Source: JAAFIP01 sp963775085
GTDB lineage: Bacteria; Pseudomonadota; Gammaproteobacteria; Burkholderiales; Burkholderiaceae_C
DNA length: 64,000 nt
Assembly (NCBI GenBank): GCA_963775085.1
Contig: CAVZHO010000020.1
Location: 62,001 to 126,000 of the forward strand
Direction of reading: 5' to 3'
Shown here: positions 25,025 through 32,889 of the stretch, piece by piece
How the letters are laid out: each line of letters starts with the position of its first letter
How positions within the stretch are numbered: position 1 is the stretch's first letter
Notes under the pieces: generated by a model
The model's input: the letters and a program-made list of their open reading frames with translations, nothing else
The model's database searches: none
Told to the model about the DNA's origin: nothing
Program-made: the position numbers and the translations under genes

Positions 25025-25924
25025 CTAGCTCAACACCACCGAGCTCAAACGCCGGCGGTAGGTGGCCACCGTCGGGTCTTGCGGTGGAATCTGGCCATCG
25101 GCCACTTTGACCTTCGGTGGCTCAATCACTTCCAGAACGGCAATATAGGTTTTGCGCGCCGTGTCCTCATTCCAGCTTTTGTCGCGCATCAAAATCTCCA
25201 GCAGCTCGTCCATCGCAGCCCCCCACTGGCGCTGGCCGATGTGCCACTGCGCCAGTGCAAAGCGGGCTTCAAAATCCCGCTTGTTGGCCGCAATTTTTGC
25301 ATCTAATTGGCCCACAGTCCCTGACTGCTGGACATAAGTAGCTGCGAAATCAATAGCATTTAACACGCGCTGCACGGCCTCCAGCTTGCGGTTACTGCTG
25401 ACTTTGGCGATCACGGGTGCCAAGGCTACCTTGGCATCGTCGTCGTGGCCCGCCAGCAAGAGTGCGCGCAGCAGGGCAAAGCGGGCCTCGTCGTTGTCGG
25501 GGGCGGCTGCCACGGCCTCGCGCAGTGCGGTCAATGCCTCAGCGCTACCGGGCTCGGGCGGGGACTCCAGTGCCAGCTCTTCTTCAGGCTTTTCCAGTGC
25601 AGGTGGCACATGCTTGTCTAAAAACTCGCGCACTTTGCCTTCGGGCAGCGCCCCCATAAAGCCGTCTACGGGTTGGCCGCCTTGAAGCAGCACGCAGGTG
25701 GGGATGCTGCGGATGCCGAAGGCTTGGGAGATTTGCTGCTCTTGATCCGAGTCGATCTTCACCAGCTTGAAGCGCCCTTCGTAGGCCACCTCCAGTTTTT
25801 CCAAAATGGGGCCGAGCGATTTGCAGGGGCCGCACCAGGGGGCCCAAAAGTCCACCAGCACGGGGATGGTGTTGGAGGCGGCGATCACCTCGGTTTCAAA
25901 ATTTTCAACGGTCGCGTCAATCAT
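25025..25924 (-). CDS. cnoX: Thioredoxin with TPR-like domain, CnoX/YbbN type
   Basis: 299 residues. Residues 1-110 form a thioredoxin domain with a canonical active site WCGPC (Cys31, Cys34) and cis-Pro in RSIPTCVLL. The rest is a TPR-like repeat region (ALTALREAVAAAPDNDEARF, RDFEARFALAQWHIGQRQWG). CnoX is a redox-regulated holdase that hands unfolded proteins to GroEL; E. coli CnoX lost the CxxC, which is intact here. A dispersed repeat is translated at about residues 188-204 (NAIDFAATYVQQSGTV) between TPR units. ATG 25924 is preferred over 25963. Confidence 0.9.
   Translation of the reverse strand: MIDATVENFETEVIAASNTIPVLVDFWAPWCGPCKSLGPILEKLEVAYEGRFKLVKIDSDQEQQISQAFGIRSIPTCVLLQGGQPVDGFMGALPEGKVREFLDKHVPPALEKPEEELALESPPEPGSAEALTALREAVAAAPDNDEARFALLRALLLAGHDDDAKVALAPVIAKVSSNRKLEAVQRVLNAIDFAATYVQQSGTVGQLDAKIAANKRDFEARFALAQWHIGQRQWGAAMDELLEILMRDKSWNEDTARKTYIAVLEVIEPPKVKVADGQIPPQDPTVATYRRRLSSVVLS
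25312..25362 (-). repeat. Dispersed palindromic repeat, copy 7 (inside cnoX)
   Basis: Diverged sense-strand copy in cnoX: on the gene strand TTTCGCAGCTACTTATGTCC, then AGCAGTCAGGGACTGTGG. It uses the common reading frame. Confidence 0.7.
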
Positions 25925-25993
25925 GGCGGCAAGTGTGGGTGCACCACAGCAGTTAAAGGTCAACAGGGCGGGGCAGACGTAGAATCAGAGGTT

Positions 25994-26509
25994 ATGACCA
26001 GCAAAACAACAGATTCCAGGCTAAGCATCGGGGTGGTGATGGGTTCCAGCTCGGACTGGGAGACCATGGCGCACGCCGTGCAGATTTTGACCGATTTTGG
26101 CATCAGTTTTGAAACCCAGGTGCTTTCGGCCCACCGCATGCCCGACGAGATGTTTGCCTACGCCGAAAAAGCCTCGGTGCGCGGCCTGCAGGCCATCATC
26201 GCAGGCGCAGGCGGCGCGGCGCACTTGCCCGGCATGCTGGCGGCTAAAACTACCGTGCCCGTGCTGGGTGTGCCCGTGCCGTCCAAACACTTGTTGGGCG
26301 TGGACTCGCTGCACAGCATCGTGCAAATGCCCAAGGGCGTGCCGGTAGCCACCTTCGCCATTGGCGCGGCGGGGGCGGCCAATGCGGCGCTGTTTGCGGT
26401 TGCCATGCTGGGGCTGCGTGATGCTGCTCTGCTGGCTAAATTACAGGCTTACCGTGCGGCACAAACCGAAGTAGCGCGTTTCAGTGTGTTGCCTGCTTTG
26501 AAGGCTTGA
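25994..26509 (+). CDS. purE: 5-(carboxyamino)imidazole ribonucleotide mutase PurE
   Basis: 171 residues of class I PurE: VVMGSSSDWETM near residue 15, VLSAHRMPDEMFAY, IAGAGGAAHLPGMLAAKT and GVPVPSKHLLGVDSL. It moves the carboxyl group of N5-CAIR to give CAIR in purine synthesis. PurK, which makes N5-CAIR, follows on the same strand, but 240 bases away because of an inverted-repeat element. Confidence 0.95.
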   Translation: MTSKTTDSRLSIGVVMGSSSDWETMAHAVQILTDFGISFETQVLSAHRMPDEMFAYAEKASVRGLQAIIAGAGGAAHLPGMLAAKTTVPVLGVPVPSKHLLGVDSLHSIVQMPKGVPVATFAIGAAGAANAALFAVAMLGLRDAALLAKLQAYRAAQTEVARFSVLPALKA

Positions 26510-26518
26510 AGATTTGAT

Positions 26519-26698
26519 TTCCGGTACGCGAAAGACGCGAAAGAAGATAAAAAAGAAAAATTCAAATTTTTGAAATGCCCCTCAACTAAGGCGTGACGTA
26601 ATGGATAGAAGATACTTTCCACGGATTCTTTTAAACTCTTTTTTGGATTTCCCTTTCGCGTCTTTCGCGTAACCTTCGCGCCTTTCGCGTACCGGAAA
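26519..26698. repeat. 180-bp element with inverted repeats between purE and purK
   Basis: The ends are inverted repeats of about 23 bp that differ at one base: TTCCGGTACGCGAAAGACGC on the left, and the reverse complement of CTTTCGCGTACCGGAA on the right. The right end has a second copy of the ACGCGAAAGACGCGAAAG unit. The A/T-rich middle has no ORF. It resembles a small mobile or extragenic palindromic element. Confidence 0.65.
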
Positions 26699-26749
26699 CC
26701 CGATTTCGCCCTCAGCCCAGCCACCACCTTAGTAGACAGCACCACCACC

Positions 26750-27967
26750 ATGATCAAAACCCTTCTCCCCGGCACCTCCTTGCCCGATGGCCGTATGCCC
26801 ACGCTGGGGGTGATGGGCGGGGGCCAACTGGGCCGCATGTTTGTGCAGGCGGCGCAGCGCATGGGCTACTTCACCGTGGTGCTGGATCCCGATCCGGCCA
26901 GCCCGGCGGGCAAGGTGAGCAATTACCATATCCAAACTGACTATTTGGACGAGCAGGGCCTGGCGCAGCTGATGCAGCGTAGCGCGGCGATCACGATTGA
27001 GTTTGAAAACGTGCCTGCGCCTGCCCTGGTGACGCTGGGCGCGCACCGCCCGGTCGCGCCCAACGCCGACTGCGTGGCCATTGCGCAAGACCGCCGCGCC
27101 GAAAAAGCCCACTTTGCCCAGTGCGCCAAAAGCTCGGGCGTGGGCCCGGTGCCCTGCATGTCGCTTTTGCAGACCGCCGACCTGGCGCAGGTGCCCGATG
27201 CACTGTTGCCCGGCATTCTAAAAACCGCCAGCCTGGGTTACGACGGCAAGGGCCAGATCCGGGTGAACACCCGTGCGGACCTGGAGGCCGCCTTCAAACA
27301 ACTCAAAGAGGTCACCTGCGTGCTGGAAAAGCGCATGACCCTGGCGGCAGAGTGCAGCGTGATCGTCGCGCGCGGCGCCGACGGCGTGTGCGTCAGCCTG
27401 CCGGTGCAGCGCAATGTGCATCTCGACGGCATCCTGGCGGTGACCGAGGTGTTTGAAAGCAATATGCCTGCAGGCCTTGCACAACGAGCGCAAGCAGCTA
27501 CTCAATGCATAGCAGACAGTATGGACTACGTGGGCGTGCTGTGCGTGGAGTTTTTTATCATCGCCGATAGTGATGGCCGCATTTCCGATGCCAGCAGTCT
27601 GTTCATTAACGAGATGGCACCGCGCCCGCACAACAGCGGCCACTACAGCATGGACGCGTGTGATGTGAGCCAGTTTGAGCTGCAGGTGCGTACCCTGTGC
27701 GGCCTGCCCCTGCACGCACCGCGCCAGCACAGCCCGGCCATCATGCTCAATGTGCTGGGCGATTTGTGGTTTAAAGACGGTGACACGGCCAGCACCCCGG
27801 CCTGGGCCGAGGTGCTGGCCTTGCCCGGCACGCATTTGCATTTGTATGGCAAACTTGACGCACGCCGGGGCCGCAAGATGGGGCACCTGAACATTACCGG
27901 CCCCAGCATCGAGGCGGTGCGCAGCACCGCCAAGGCGGCGGCGCAGATCCTGGGCTTGGCTTACTGA
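26750..27967 (+). CDS. purK: 5-(carboxyamino)imidazole ribonucleotide synthase PurK
   Basis: 405 residues of ATP-grasp fold: GVMGGGQLGRMFVQAAQRMGY at the start, then TIEFENVPAPAL, ILKTASLGYDGKGQ in the ATP-binding loop and NEMAPRPHNSGHYSMDAC with metal- and substrate-binding residues. It carboxylates AIR with bicarbonate and ATP to N5-CAIR, the substrate of PurE. It is slightly longer than E. coli PurK (355 residues) but all key parts are present. tsaC follows by 21 bases. Confidence 0.95.
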   Translation: MIKTLLPGTSLPDGRMPTLGVMGGGQLGRMFVQAAQRMGYFTVVLDPDPASPAGKVSNYHIQTDYLDEQGLAQLMQRSAAITIEFENVPAPALVTLGAHRPVAPNADCVAIAQDRRAEKAHFAQCAKSSGVGPVPCMSLLQTADLAQVPDALLPGILKTASLGYDGKGQIRVNTRADLEAAFKQLKEVTCVLEKRMTLAAECSVIVARGADGVCVSLPVQRNVHLDGILAVTEVFESNMPAGLAQRAQAATQCIADSMDYVGVLCVEFFIIADSDGRISDASSLFINEMAPRPHNSGHYSMDACDVSQFELQVRTLCGLPLHAPRQHSPAIMLNVLGDLWFKDGDTASTPAWAEVLALPGTHLHLYGKLDARRGRKMGHLNITGPSIEAVRSTAKAAAQILGLAY

Positions 27968-27988
27968 TATGCGGGCTGTGGGTGTACG

Positions 27989-29041
27989 ATGATTCTCTCT
28001 GCCACTGCTCCTGATGCGATAGCTGCTTGCGCACGCTCTATAAGTACGGGGGAGCTGATTGCCTTTCCTACCGAGACGGTGTATGGCCTGGGCGCCGATG
28101 CCAGCAGCGACGCTGCCGTAGCCAAAATATTTGCCGCCAAGGGTCGCCCGGCGGACCATCCGCTGATCGTGCATGTGCACAGCGCGCAGCAGGTGAGCCA
28201 CTTTGCCAGCGAGGTACCGGCCTTTGCGCAACGGCTGATCGACAGCTTTTGGCCGGGCCCGCTCACGGTGATCTTGCCCCGGCGCGCGGGCGTGGCCACG
28301 GCCAGTGCGGGTGGGCAGGCCAGCATTGGCCTGCGTTGCCCGTCGCACCCTGTCGCACTGCAACTGCTCAAAGCCTGCGCTGCCCTGGGCGTGCTAGGCG
28401 TGGCCGCGCCCAGTGCCAACCAATTTGGCAAGGTCAGCCCCACCACCGCGCAGCATGTGCAGGCCGAATTGGGCAATGCCATCACCGTGCTGGACGGCGG
28501 TGCATGCAGCGTCGGCATCGAGTCCACCATCATCGACTGCACCCGGGGTGCGCCCGTGCTGCTGCGCCCCGGTGTGCTCAGCGTGGCGCAGATCAACGCC
28601 GCCCTGTCGGCTCTTGCGGATTGTAAATTGCTATCAAACAAAGAGCTAAATACGTCCATGCGACAGGGACTTCAGGCGGATATTGCAGATAAACCAGTGG
28701 CACACGCGGTCCCCAGGGCTTCGGGAACCCTGGAGTCCCACTACGCCCCCAACGCCCGTGTGCGCCTGATGGATGCCAAGGCCATGCAAACCGCACTCGA
28801 CTTGCTGGGCGAGGATGCTGCCCACATGGCGATCTATGCGCGCGCTATTCTGCGCTCCAAGTCCGAGCGCATCATCCGCCGCCGTATGCCCGACGATGCG
28901 CTGGCCACCGCCCAGCAGCTGTTTGCCGTGCTGCGCCTGTTTGACGCACAGGGTGTGAAGCTGATCTGGGTAGAAACCCCACCCGAAGGCAGCGAATGGG
29001 ACGGTGTGCGCGACCGCCTGCAACGCGCAGCGGCCAGTTAG
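27989..29041 (+). CDS. tsaC: L-threonylcarbamoyladenylate synthase, Sua5 type
   Basis: 350 residues: an N-terminal YrdC/TsaC domain (LIAFPTETVYGLGADASSD, ADHPLIVHVHS, FWPGPLTVIL, GLRCPSHP, APSANQFGKVSPTTAQHV, STIIDCTRGAPVLLRPG) and a C-terminal Sua5 domain (HYAPNARVRLMD to the end). It makes threonylcarbamoyl-AMP for t6A37 in tRNAs. A dispersed repeat is translated at about residues 214-230 (LLSNKELNTSMRQGLQA), in the linker between the domains, where it should do little harm. Likely cotranscribed with purK. Confidence 0.92.
   Translation: MILSATAPDAIAACARSISTGELIAFPTETVYGLGADASSDAAVAKIFAAKGRPADHPLIVHVHSAQQVSHFASEVPAFAQRLIDSFWPGPLTVILPRRAGVATASAGGQASIGLRCPSHPVALQLLKACAALGVLGVAAPSANQFGKVSPTTAQHVQAELGNAITVLDGGACSVGIESTIIDCTRGAPVLLRPGVLSVAQINAALSALADCKLLSNKELNTSMRQGLQADIADKPVAHAVPRASGTLESHYAPNARVRLMDAKAMQTALDLLGEDAAHMAIYARAILRSKSERIIRRRMPDDALATAQQLFAVLRLFDAQGVKLIWVETPPEGSEWDGVRDRLQRAAAS
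28628..28677 (+). repeat. Dispersed palindromic repeat, copy 8 (inside tsaC)
   Basis: Diverged same-strand copy in the interdomain linker: TTGCTATCAAACAAAGAGCT then TACGTCCATGCGACAGGGAC. It is read in a different frame from most coding copies. Confidence 0.7.
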
Positions 29042-29184
29042 GCCGCAAGTGCGTCCTTGCCCAAGCGCCCCGGGCCGGCACGATTTACCAGCCCTTGACG
29101 TGAGCCAGTTAAGATAAGCACTTATTGTGAAGTTGAACGGGCGCACGCCGACAGGGTGGCACCGTGTGATGTTTGGAGAAATGA

Positions 29185-30136
29185 ATGACGATGAATGTAT
29201 TGCTCTCACCGCTACGCCGCCGGGTCAGTTTGGCTGCCATGGTGGGCGCGGCGGCGCTGCTTTCAGGCTGCGGTGCCGGCTCGGTGTTTTCAGAGTTGGT
29301 GCCCACCCGCATGGTGGTGATGGGTGACGGCCTGGCTGATATGGGCTTCGGAGGCACCCGCTATACCGTGAACGACGGCTCGATCAATACCTGGGTGCAG
29401 CAACTCGCCAGCAGCTACGGCCTGAGCCTGGCCGCGCAATCCGCAAGCGGCCAGAACTGGGCGCGTGGCAATGCCCGAGTGGCCCTCAAGCCCGATGCCG
29501 CTGGCAACGCGGCCACGCTGACGATCACCGAGCAGATCGACGCATTTTTGGCCGCCAATTCCATTGGCAAAGACGACATCGTCGTGCTGGACGCAGGCAT
29601 CAGCGACCTGGTGGTGCAGGCCAATGCCGTCACGGCCGGCAGCATCACCTCGGCGCAAGCACTGGTCAACGCGGCAGAGGCGGGCAAAGCGCTTGGCCGC
29701 GCAAGCGCGCCGCCTGGTCACGGCAGGCGGCACCCATGTGGTGGTGGCCGGAGCCTACAACCTGGGCAAGTCACCGTTTGCCACGGCGCAAGGCACCAGC
29801 GCGCTACTGGAAAACGCCAGTTTGAAATACAACGAGGCCCTGCTGGTGGCCATGGTGGATTTGGGTGCCAATGTACTGTACATCGATGCAGCCTACCAAT
29901 ACAACCTGCTGATCAACCAGCCGGTGGCCAATGGGTTTACCAGTTCGTCGGCCGCGGCCTGCTCGGCCGCGGGAGTGGCACGGCCGTCACCACCGCCACC
30001 GCCTGCACGACCGCCACCATAGGTCAGCGCCGTTGCTTATGACGGTTATGTGTTTGCCGACGACCGCTACTTCACCCCTGCGGCCCAGCGCAGCATGGGC
30101 AGCTATGCCTATACCCGGATGAAGACGCGCTGGTAG
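29185..30136 (+). pseudogene. SGNH/GDSL-type hydrolase lipoprotein, frameshifted
   Basis: The first frame (from 29185) gives a lipoprotein signal (AALLSGCGAG) and the GDSL block MVVMGDGLADMGFGG, and stays good to about 29690. There one extra base moves the sense frame (…LAAQARRLVTAGGTHVVVAGAYNLG). That frame runs to about 29955 (NLLINQPVANGFTSS); a second shift seems to fall between 29955 and 29985. The sense frame returns after the TAG at 30020 (VAYDGYVFADDRYFTPAAQRSMG) and ends at 30136. About 317 codons in all. This is either decay or assembly error; neighbouring genes are intact, which favours decay. Confidence 0.7.
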
Positions 30137-30165
30137 GCGCGTTTTGCCCAGGGCCACCTCTCGAT

Positions 30166-30213
30166 CGCTATATTTTTAATAGCTGCTTAGGTCCTTTTGA
30201 CAAGGACTACCAG
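30166..30213 (+). repeat. Dispersed palindromic repeat, copy 9
   Basis: Intergenic copy close to consensus: CGCTATATTTTTAATAGCTG then CTTTTGACAAGGACTACCAG, directly before the shared terminator. Confidence 0.9.
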
Positions 30214-30215
30214 CT

Positions 30216-30252
30216 AAAAAGCCTCGCAAGATCAGGTCTTGCGAGGCTTTTT
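30216..30252. terminator. Bidirectional terminator between the SGNH pseudogene and pckG
   Basis: A perfect 16-bp stem (30216-30231 with 30237-30252): five A, GCCTCGCAAGA, a 5-base loop, and TCTTGCGAGGC with five T. The A and T tracts allow use by both convergent genes. Confidence 0.92.
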
Positions 30253-30269
30253 GACGGGATGGGTGAAAC

Positions 30270-32168
30270 CTACGCTGCCAGCCGCTGCGCAATCTTCGCC
30301 TTGGTCTCTACCAGCGCTGTGGGCAAATGGTGCTTGAGTTGCGTGAACAGCGCCTCGTGCAGTTTCAGCTCGGCCGTCCAGGCGGCCTTGTCAAAGCTGG
30401 TAACGCTGTTGAACTGCTCGGCGCTGAAGTCCAGGCCGGTCCAGTTCAGCTCGTCATACGATGGGCTGACACCCACCGCGTGGTCTACGCCCTGGGCGGT
30501 GCCTTCGATGCGGTCAATCATCCACTTGAGCACGCGCATGTTCTCGCCGTAGCCGGGCCAGACGAATTTGCCGTCGGCACCTTTGCGGAACCAGTTGGTG
30601 GTGAAGATTTTAGGCAGGGTGGCGCCGGTAGCGGCGAGCTTGTCGCCCATGCTCAGCCAGTGCTGGAAGTAGTCGCTCATGTTGTAGCCGCAAAAGGCGA
30701 TCATGGCGAACGGGTCGCGGCGCACCACGCCTTCTGCGCCGACGATGGCGGCGGTGGTCTCGCTGCCCATGGTCGCGGCCATGTACACGCCCTCGACCCA
30801 GTTGCGTCCCTGCATCACCAGCGGCACGGTGGTGCTGCGGCGGCCACCGAAGATGAAGGCATCAATCGGCACGCCCCTGGGGTCGTCCCAGGCCGGGTCA
30901 AGCGCCGGGTTGTTGGTGGCGGCTACGGTAAAGCGCGAGTTGGGGTGTGCGGCCTTGGCACCGGTAGCCTTGGCGATCTCCGGGGTCCAGTCGTTGCCCT
31001 GCCAGTCGATCAGGTGCTTGGGGAAACTGCCGGTATCGCTCTCCATGCCTTCCCACCACACGTCGCCGTCGTCGGTCAGGCCGACGTTGGTGTAGATGGT
31101 GTCTTTGGTCAAACTGAGCATGCAGTTGGGGTTGGTCTTCATGTTGGTGCCGGGGGCGACGCCAAAGTAGCCTGCTTCGGGGTTGATGGCGTACAGGCGG
31201 CCATCTTTGCCGGGCTTGATCCAGGCGATGTCGTCGCCAATGGTGGTGACCTTCCAGCCCTCAAAGCCTGCTGGGGGCACCAGCATGGAGAAGTTGGTTT
31301 TGCCACAAGCAGACGGGAAAGCCGCTGCAACATGGTATTTTTTGCCTTGCGGATTGGTTACGCCCAGGATCAGCATGTGCTCGGCCAACCAGCCAGGGTT
31401 GCTGCCGCTGGCGGCCTGCTTGCCCATGTTGGAGGCGATGCGCAGGGCAAAGCATTTTTTGCCCAGCAGGGCGTTGCCGCCGTAGCCCGAGCCGTACGAC
31501 CAGATTTCGCTGGTCTCGGGGTAATGCACGATGTATTTAGTGGGGTTGCAAGGCCAAGGCACGTCTTTTTGGCCAGCGGCCAGGGGCGCGCCGACGGTGT
31601 GCACGCAGGGCACAAACTCGCCGTCCTGGCCCAGCACCTCATACACCGCCTTGCCCATGCGCGTCATCATCTTCATGTTGACGGCGACGTAGGCGCTGTC
31701 GGACACCTCGATGCCGATGTGGGCAATGTCGCTGCCCAGCGGGCCCATGCTGAAGGGCACCACGTACATGGTGCGGCCTGCCATGCAGCCGTCGAACAAG
31801 CCTGGCTTGGTCGAGGAGCCTTGCAGGGTGGCGCGCATCTCGGCGGGCGCAGCCCAGTTGTTGGTCGGGCCGGCGTCGTCTTGGTTGGCGCAGCAGATAA
31901 AGGTGCGGTCTTCGACGCGGGCCACGTCGGAGGCCACACTGTTGGCCAAATACGAGTTGGGGCGCTTGAGCGGGTTGAGCTTTTTCATGGTGCCGCCAGC
32001 GACCAGCAGGGCGCACAGGCGCTGGTACTCTTCGTCGCTGCCGTCGCACCAGTAGATGGCGCTGGGCTTGCACAGGGCGGCCATATCGGCCACCCAGGCA
32101 ATCAGCTTGGCGTGTTTGACGTAAGTGGGGGTGCCTAATTGCAGCCCTTGCATCACGGGTGAGTTCAT
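30270..32168 (-). CDS. pckG: Phosphoenolpyruvate carboxykinase (GTP)
   Basis: 632 residues, the usual length of GTP-dependent PEPCK. Motifs: IYWCDGSDEEYQRL, the kinase P-loop AAFPSACGKTNFSML with the hyperreactive Cys, GDDIAWIKPGKDGRLYAINPEAGYFGVAPGTN, and FIFGGRRSTTVPLV. It interconverts oxaloacetate and PEP in gluconeogenesis. AGGAG is placed 8 bases before ATG 32168. A 12-bp palindrome lies in the leader (32197-32232). Single gene. Confidence 0.96.
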   Translation of the reverse strand: MNSPVMQGLQLGTPTYVKHAKLIAWVADMAALCKPSAIYWCDGSDEEYQRLCALLVAGGTMKKLNPLKRPNSYLANSVASDVARVEDRTFICCANQDDAGPTNNWAAPAEMRATLQGSSTKPGLFDGCMAGRTMYVVPFSMGPLGSDIAHIGIEVSDSAYVAVNMKMMTRMGKAVYEVLGQDGEFVPCVHTVGAPLAAGQKDVPWPCNPTKYIVHYPETSEIWSYGSGYGGNALLGKKCFALRIASNMGKQAASGSNPGWLAEHMLILGVTNPQGKKYHVAAAFPSACGKTNFSMLVPPAGFEGWKVTTIGDDIAWIKPGKDGRLYAINPEAGYFGVAPGTNMKTNPNCMLSLTKDTIYTNVGLTDDGDVWWEGMESDTGSFPKHLIDWQGNDWTPEIAKATGAKAAHPNSRFTVAATNNPALDPAWDDPRGVPIDAFIFGGRRSTTVPLVMQGRNWVEGVYMAATMGSETTAAIVGAEGVVRRDPFAMIAFCGYNMSDYFQHWLSMGDKLAATGATLPKIFTTNWFRKGADGKFVWPGYGENMRVLKWMIDRIEGTAQGVDHAVGVSPSYDELNWTGLDFSAEQFNSVTSFDKAAWTAELKLHEALFTQLKHHLPTALVETKAKIAQRLAA

Positions 32169-32196
32169 AGCAGTAGCTCCTAAAGTAAAAACCTGG

Positions 32197-32232
32197 TTAC
32201 AGCACAGCGCGCTGTGGCGTGCTGTGCTGTAA
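32197..32232 (-). promoter_or_regulatory. Perfect 12-bp palindrome in the pckG leader
   Basis: TTACAGCACAGC and GCTGTGCTGTAA separated by 12 bases, 28 bases upstream of the pckG ATG. On the pckG strand the right arm is followed by CCAGG and five T, so it could be a transcription-factor site or a weak attenuator-like hairpin. Confidence 0.5.
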
Positions 32233-32889
32233 ACAGGCTCATTCGGTTGCGTTACAAGTCCCTAGATCGATCGTCCAAGGTCTAATTTTAAGAAGCAATG
32301 CCGTCAGTTACCATCGGGTTACCAATTAAATTTACGCCATGCCCGCAAATCAGAAGGGTGCCTATTATCCCAAGCTTGTGCACGGTAAGGCGGCTGGCCA
32401 ATGGCGGGGTGGTAACGGCATGGTTGGCTTTGTAAATTTGCCACAGGCCGTGGAGCCTGGCGGGCCAAGCCAGGCTCAACATCCAAACAATCCAACCACA
32501 ACATTAAAACGCTGCGTCAACCCTGTTTCATAAAGCCTGGGAAGCTCTTAAAACAGTAGCGGGTAAGTGGAATTTCGTGTAAAAACAACACCCAGAACGG
32601 CTGCAAAATGCTGCCGACGTCCATTGGTCCGTTACCACCAGTGACTAGCAGCTCGGAAAGCCAGGTGGTGGCGTGGGTGGCGGGTGGTGGGTGGTGCCGT
32701 CACGGCCACAGGTCCATGGGGCCGTGGCCCAAGGGAATACAAGCGGAGCCGCTGGAAAATCAATAGCACGCAGCAAAAAAGGGCGATACCATTAAACGCT
32801 TAATACTGTTAATGCGAATACAATGTGTAAGTGGCAGGTCTGGCGGGATGCAAGGCGCAGCACACACATCATTCCCATTTGGAGACCGC
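32233..32889. other. Intergenic region without a supported gene
   Basis: About 650 bases between divergent pckG and the DUF11 gene. Only short unsupported frames occur. It holds G/T-rich sequence near 32655-32695 (repeated GGTGG and GGGTGG) and an A/T-rich part near 32785-32825 that may carry the promoter of the DUF11 gene. Composition is lower in GC than that of its neighbours. Confidence 0.5.

Noticed and set aside
27488..27532. Possible repeat copy in purK (CAAGCAGCT ... GGACTAC)
   Set aside because: The translated residues (SMDYVGVLCVEF) are conserved in PurK, and no hairpin is present, so similarity is by chance.
28014..28050. Possible repeat copy at the tsaC start (GCGATAGCTGCTTGCGC)
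   Set aside because: Only the 5' core matches; no GTCC/GGAC hairpin follows and the codons belong to the normal TsaC N-terminus.
30327..32138. 603-codon plus-strand frame opposite pckG
   Set aside because: pckG is unmistakable on the other strand; this frame shows only mirror-coded Val/His/Gly-rich sequence.
32288..32482. 64-codon minus-strand frame in the pckG-DUF11 gap
   Set aside because: No ribosome binding site, no recognisable fold and atypical composition.
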